Below are positions 60,831 to 64,000 of a stretch of 64,000 bases of DNA, in pieces; within the stretch, counting starts at the first letter, position 1, and every line of letters begins with the position of its first letter. The position numbers and the translations under genes are program-made. The stretch is from positions 310,001 to 374,000 of the forward strand of contig CBDATD010000002.1 in NCBI GenBank assembly GCA_965199935.1, written 5' to 3'. The stretch is from JAPPLG01 sp965199935 (GTDB lineage Bacteria; Bdellovibrionota; Bdellovibrionia; Bdellovibrionales; UBA1609). The notes beneath the pieces were generated by a model. That model was given only the letters and a program-made list of their open reading frames with translations. It ran no database searches and was not told the origin of the DNA.

Positions 60831-61076
60831 ATGTTCACCAAAAAGCTATGTTATTTTTTTATTTGTGTATCTTGTTTTGAAGCATTTTCATGTGCTGATG
60901 AATTCACGCCTTCATCTAAAACAACTTCAAAGCGTTTGAAAGAACAGCACCAGGAACCGCATGTACTGAGAAAAGACACCCACATGGGGATCTACGGTTT
61001 TTATCGAAAGGGCACTCCCTTGTCAGTGATCGAGAGAAATGTTAAACGGGTGGACATCAAGATGAAAAATTACTAA
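60831..61076 (+). CDS. Small exported protein, 81 aa
   Basis: ATG preceded by a strong GGGGGGA site. A hydrophobic signal (LCYFFICVSCFEAFSC) is followed by a polar basic region without recognised domain. Cys15 or Cys21 could be lipidated, but neither gives a classic lipobox. An 81-aa protein ending KVDI-KMKN-like basic residues. Tail to tail with the large secreted protein gene. Good start signal supports its reality. Confidence 0.55.
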   Translation: MFTKKLCYFFICVSCFEAFSCADEFTPSSKTTSKRLKEQHQEPHVLRKDTHMGIYGFYRKGTPLSVIERNVKRVDIKMKNY

Positions 61077-61088
61077 AAAGTCATACAT

Positions 61089-63989
61089 TCATTCTATATA
61101 CTGTTGAACTTTATCAACCGTGCTGTTAACTGCATCAGCAACTGCGTCAGAGACTTTAGAGTAGATCACTTTCCCGTTTTTGAGAAAAAAAGTTTCACCT
61201 GAATGAACATAAACAACCGTATCCACTATGGCTCCAACTACTGCATTGGCGGAAAGAATCGGCACCAATACAGGGTCCTTCTGTCCAAGGACTGATTTTG
61301 GAATTTTTTCAATATCCTCAGAGGTAAAACCTCTGTTTCTTAGAACTTTTTCTGAATTACTAAGATTTTTGAAAGCATTGGGGGAAGCGGCGATAACATC
61401 ACTGTCCAATATGTCTTTAATTTGGCTTTGTGAAAACCTTGCTGATTCAAGATCGCCAATGACAGAATCTAATCGTTCCGGAGGGTGTTTTATCCAGGGG
61501 TGTACATGACCCTGTAACATATGATCCATAGAAATCCCCTGCCGGGCAAACACAACTGCATACTCCTCCATCTTCTCTGGTGTGTTTCGCAAGACCGCAT
61601 CCGCATTGCCGTTTTGAATCATTTTCTGCATTTCTTCTTTTGTAAAAATCCCTTTGTCTATCATTGTTTTTCCAGCATTTAATTGATCTAAGGAGTATTT
61701 CCAAACTCCCTCTCTCTTATTAGCGCTGGTTAATATTTCTGAATCACTTGAAAACCCCAGTTTTCTAGCTGCACTCCTGTACTCCGTGATTGTTTTTGGG
61801 GGCATATCCAAATCTTCTGAGACAACTCTGCTGCTTGCAAATCTATAATCATAGATTTCATCTATCAGCTCCTTAGCAGCTCCTATTTCCTCTATTTTTG
61901 CCATAATTCGTTCAGCACTTTGATTGAGCTCCTTATGTTTATCCAATTGGCCTTCCAGCTGCTTATTTTTTTGCTCAAGCACGCGTGCGATCTGTTTTGC
62001 TGAATCTATTTCCTTTTCTGCCGCTTTTAACGCATGTCGTGCTGATCCACTTCCTATTTCGTGGCCAATGAGAAAGGGCAGAAAGCCAACGACTTCCTTC
62101 TCCATCAATTTTCTTCTTTCTTCTTTTGTGAAACCGGCTCCAGCCAATACTCTAGCCTTTTCATTAATTTGAGCTTGTGTATAATTTCCAATGCCGGCTA
62201 AATTTTTTCCATCTGCACCTATCTCTCCAAATCCTATGTAATGAGCTTTTTCAACGGCTACAGCTTCATCAACATTTTTTAGGGGGCGTCCTAAGGCTCT
62301 TTTAATCTGTTTTTTTCTGGAAACGCCTCCTTTGAATGGAGTCACTACAGCTCGTCCAGCGACAGCCAGAAGAGGCACAGTCAAAGGAAGAGAAACCAGA
62401 CCAGCCTGTAAAATACACCCTTTTACATCACTTGTGTGTCTAACTCTGACAGAAAGCTGTTCACACGTCTTATTGGAATTTTTTGCTGCAGCCTCCTCCA
62501 GTTGATTGAGTTTATTTTCACAGACGTTCACAGCCTCCTGTATATACGGGGCTGAAAACCCTGCATCCATTCCTAATATACCTAAACTTTGAAGCCTTTT
62601 TGCTTTTGCCGCCTTTTGTGCTGTTGATAAAGCTCCTCCCATTCTTAGAGCAAGTCTGCCGGCCGCCGCGGCTGAACCAATCCCTACGGTTCCTATCAAA
62701 ATCCCTATATCCAAAGCCGCAAAAGTCAGATCTTTATTTACTTCCTTTACCGCCTTTCTCTGTTGTCTCAAACACTCCATCTGTCCAAACAATATCTGTG
62801 CTTCAGAATCTGTTTTTAACAGCGAAAGTTGTTCTTCCTTTTCTGCTTTTGTTAAATTATTTTTACCGGCTAAAATCTTTCTTCTTTCCTGATTAAAAAC
62901 GGCGTCTTGATCCAGTGCAGGAGCCGCGGCCAACACCTCATCTATATTCAATTCCTTACAAAGATCCTCTCTCCCCTTGATGCAGAATCCAGCTTTTAGA
63001 AAATCTTCTTTTCTTTCTTTGAGTTTTTCTCTTGTATAGCTCAACTGATCTTTGATTAATTCTGCCATTTGATTTTCAAGATTTTTTTTACTCTCTGAAG
63101 AGCTTTTAGCGGTATAATGAGCATAATCTCTTGGATCGTACGCAGATTTGAATACTTTACCTGCAACCCAGGGGTAAAGTTTTTCAATACTTCGTGTTAT
63201 CCCTCTAAGATTTTGAATTTTTTCTTTATTTTTTTTCCAGTCTCTGGCTCTGGGTCCTTTCAGTCTTTTTATTTCTCCTTCTATTCGCTCTAAGGCTTTG
63301 AGAGCCAAAAGAGTGTCTTTAGCCGACTCTTGTAAATTGGAGTCTTTATTTAAAGCAGAACACTGTTTGAGAGAAGCACACCGGCTTGCAGTCTCTCTGG
63401 ATACAGTGTTTTTAAGATGGCTGCAGGAAACATTTTTCAACAAAGAAGACTCTCCAATCATTAAATCTATAGCTGTTATATTTTCAAGAGCTGTTTCCAC
63501 TCCGTCAGAGAGTCTTTTAAGAGAGTAATAGTATTCCGCAACAGCTAATTTTTTCTTACTTTCAGGCAAGAACTCTGCAGAAATTCCCTGAGAAAGGCAT
63601 GAAGAAAAACTTTGCTTCCTTTTTTTGTTGAGTGCGGAAAAATGGAGGTTTTTATAAATATAAGACTCAAACTCCTCTGCAGTTTTAAAGTAATTATGAA
63701 ATGAGCCAATTCCCTTTAAACAAATCTCATCTGGAGAAGGAGCTGTTAGCGTTCCTCTGTCATCTCTTAATCTTTGCTGTTGAATAATATACTGAGGACA
63801 TGGAGAGTCAGGGACGTCTAACATAAGTTTTGAAAGAGAAGAGTTGTCATTTAAACACACAGCCCCGCCTGTACAAACAGCACCGGCTTCTGTATTGGAG
63901 CTGGATGGGGTTTCAGCGTAAGGAGTACAAGGCAAAATGATTAAAAATAAAATAAAAAGATTCAAACTATTTATGAAACAACTTTTCAT
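61089..63989 (-). CDS. Large secreted protein of unknown function with repeat-like C-terminus, 966 aa
   Basis: Starts at ATG 63989 with a signal peptide (SLNLFILFLIILPCTPYA); a GTG one codon upstream is also open, and the promoter lies outside the window. Residues ~30-240 are Cys-containing. Two hydrophobic stretches follow: LDIGILIGTVGIGSAAAAG and LVSLPLTVPLLAVAGRAVV. Then RALGRPLKNVDEAVAVEKAH and NYTQAQINEKARVL-AGAGF. A coiled coil sits at about 650-705. From ~735 to ~910 several ~35-residue helical units recur, each with a G-(F/I)-(S/T)-x-(E/D)-type turn (GFSSDSEIL, GIFTKEEMQKMI, RFSQSQIKDIL, GFTSEDIEKI). No catalytic motif recognised. Possibly a predation or effector protein; unproven. 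Confidence 0.75.
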   Translation of the reverse strand: MKSCFINSLNLFILFLIILPCTPYAETPSSSNTEAGAVCTGGAVCLNDNSSLSKLMLDVPDSPCPQYIIQQQRLRDDRGTLTAPSPDEICLKGIGSFHNYFKTAEEFESYIYKNLHFSALNKKRKQSFSSCLSQGISAEFLPESKKKLAVAEYYYSLKRLSDGVETALENITAIDLMIGESSLLKNVSCSHLKNTVSRETASRCASLKQCSALNKDSNLQESAKDTLLALKALERIEGEIKRLKGPRARDWKKNKEKIQNLRGITRSIEKLYPWVAGKVFKSAYDPRDYAHYTAKSSSESKKNLENQMAELIKDQLSYTREKLKERKEDFLKAGFCIKGREDLCKELNIDEVLAAAPALDQDAVFNQERRKILAGKNNLTKAEKEEQLSLLKTDSEAQILFGQMECLRQQRKAVKEVNKDLTFAALDIGILIGTVGIGSAAAAGRLALRMGGALSTAQKAAKAKRLQSLGILGMDAGFSAPYIQEAVNVCENKLNQLEEAAAKNSNKTCEQLSVRVRHTSDVKGCILQAGLVSLPLTVPLLAVAGRAVVTPFKGGVSRKKQIKRALGRPLKNVDEAVAVEKAHYIGFGEIGADGKNLAGIGNYTQAQINEKARVLAGAGFTKEERRKLMEKEVVGFLPFLIGHEIGSGSARHALKAAEKEIDSAKQIARVLEQKNKQLEGQLDKHKELNQSAERIMAKIEEIGAAKELIDEIYDYRFASSRVVSEDLDMPPKTITEYRSAARKLGFSSDSEILTSANKREGVWKYSLDQLNAGKTMIDKGIFTKEEMQKMIQNGNADAVLRNTPEKMEEYAVVFARQGISMDHMLQGHVHPWIKHPPERLDSVIGDLESARFSQSQIKDILDSDVIAASPNAFKNLSNSEKVLRNRGFTSEDIEKIPKSVLGQKDPVLVPILSANAVVGAIVDTVVYVHSGETFFLKNGKVIYSKVSDAVADAVNSTVDKVQQYIE

Positions 63990-64000
63990 CACTGCAGCCT

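Overview
This window looks like chromosomal backbone from a Gram-negative bacterium with roughly 40% G+C. Gene content suggests the Bdellovibrionota or an older 'deltaproteobacterial' lineage. Pointers are an FHA-domain sigma-54 activator, a leucine dehydrogenase with a branched-chain 2-oxoacid dehydrogenase E1 and an isovaleryl-CoA dehydrogenase, many small lineage-specific lipoproteins, several Cys-rich pilin-like proteins, large secreted proteins of unknown role, and many TTG/GTG starts. The taxonomic call is an inference. I see no phage, IS element, CRISPR array or rRNA operon.

Layout. 1-5.2 kb: a partial rhomboid protease, small unknown genes, a Pal-like lipoprotein, leucine dehydrogenase and a yfgM-bamB pair. 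5.2-11.2 kb: tRNA-Ala, an unknown gene behind rpsT, murJ-ybeY, prfB with its programmed +1 frameshift, and a LolC/E-type permease. 11.2-17 kb: dnaK, three pilin-like genes, an outer-membrane beta-barrel gene, and a 0.65-kb intergenic stretch carrying a dispersed repeat. 17.3-25.2 kb: the classic rimP-nusA-infB-rbfA-truB-rpsO-pnp run. 25.2-36 kb: a BamA-type Omp85 gene, an isovaleryl-CoA dehydrogenase-type gene, an ErpA/IscA-type gene, guaA-dnaE, lipB and an unknown lipoprotein gene. 36-44.5 kb: tRNA-Val, a lipase-like lipoprotein, two paralogous Cys-rich lipoproteins, pyrG, a short Omp85 barrel and an FHA/sigma-54 regulator. 44.5-49.9 kb: dnaJ, an Nfu-type scaffold, small lipoproteins and a DUF4143-type ATPase. 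49.9-57.5 kb: a leftward operon of histone-like gene, infA, topA, prc and bkdA/bkdB. 57.5-64 kb: metG, a membrane protein, rpoH and a 966-residue secreted protein.

How the genes connect. The heat-shock theme is marked by rpoH, dnaK and dnaJ; dnaK and dnaJ share similar ACTTGAC...ACCACA upstream elements. Envelope biogenesis is strongly represented (BamA, BamB, a BamE-like lipoprotein, a second Omp85, Pal, a LolC/E permease, MurJ, Prc). A leucine-catabolic set is present, but its E1 component carries four to five single-base disruptions. dnaE carries two further opposing frameshifts in A-runs and the short Omp85 gene carries one. Whether these lesions are biological or assembly errors is the most important open question here. 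The least explained items are the 966-residue secreted protein with degenerate C-terminal helical repeats, the dispersed ~150-bp repeat family, and the palindrome over the start codon of the DUF4143 ATPase gene.
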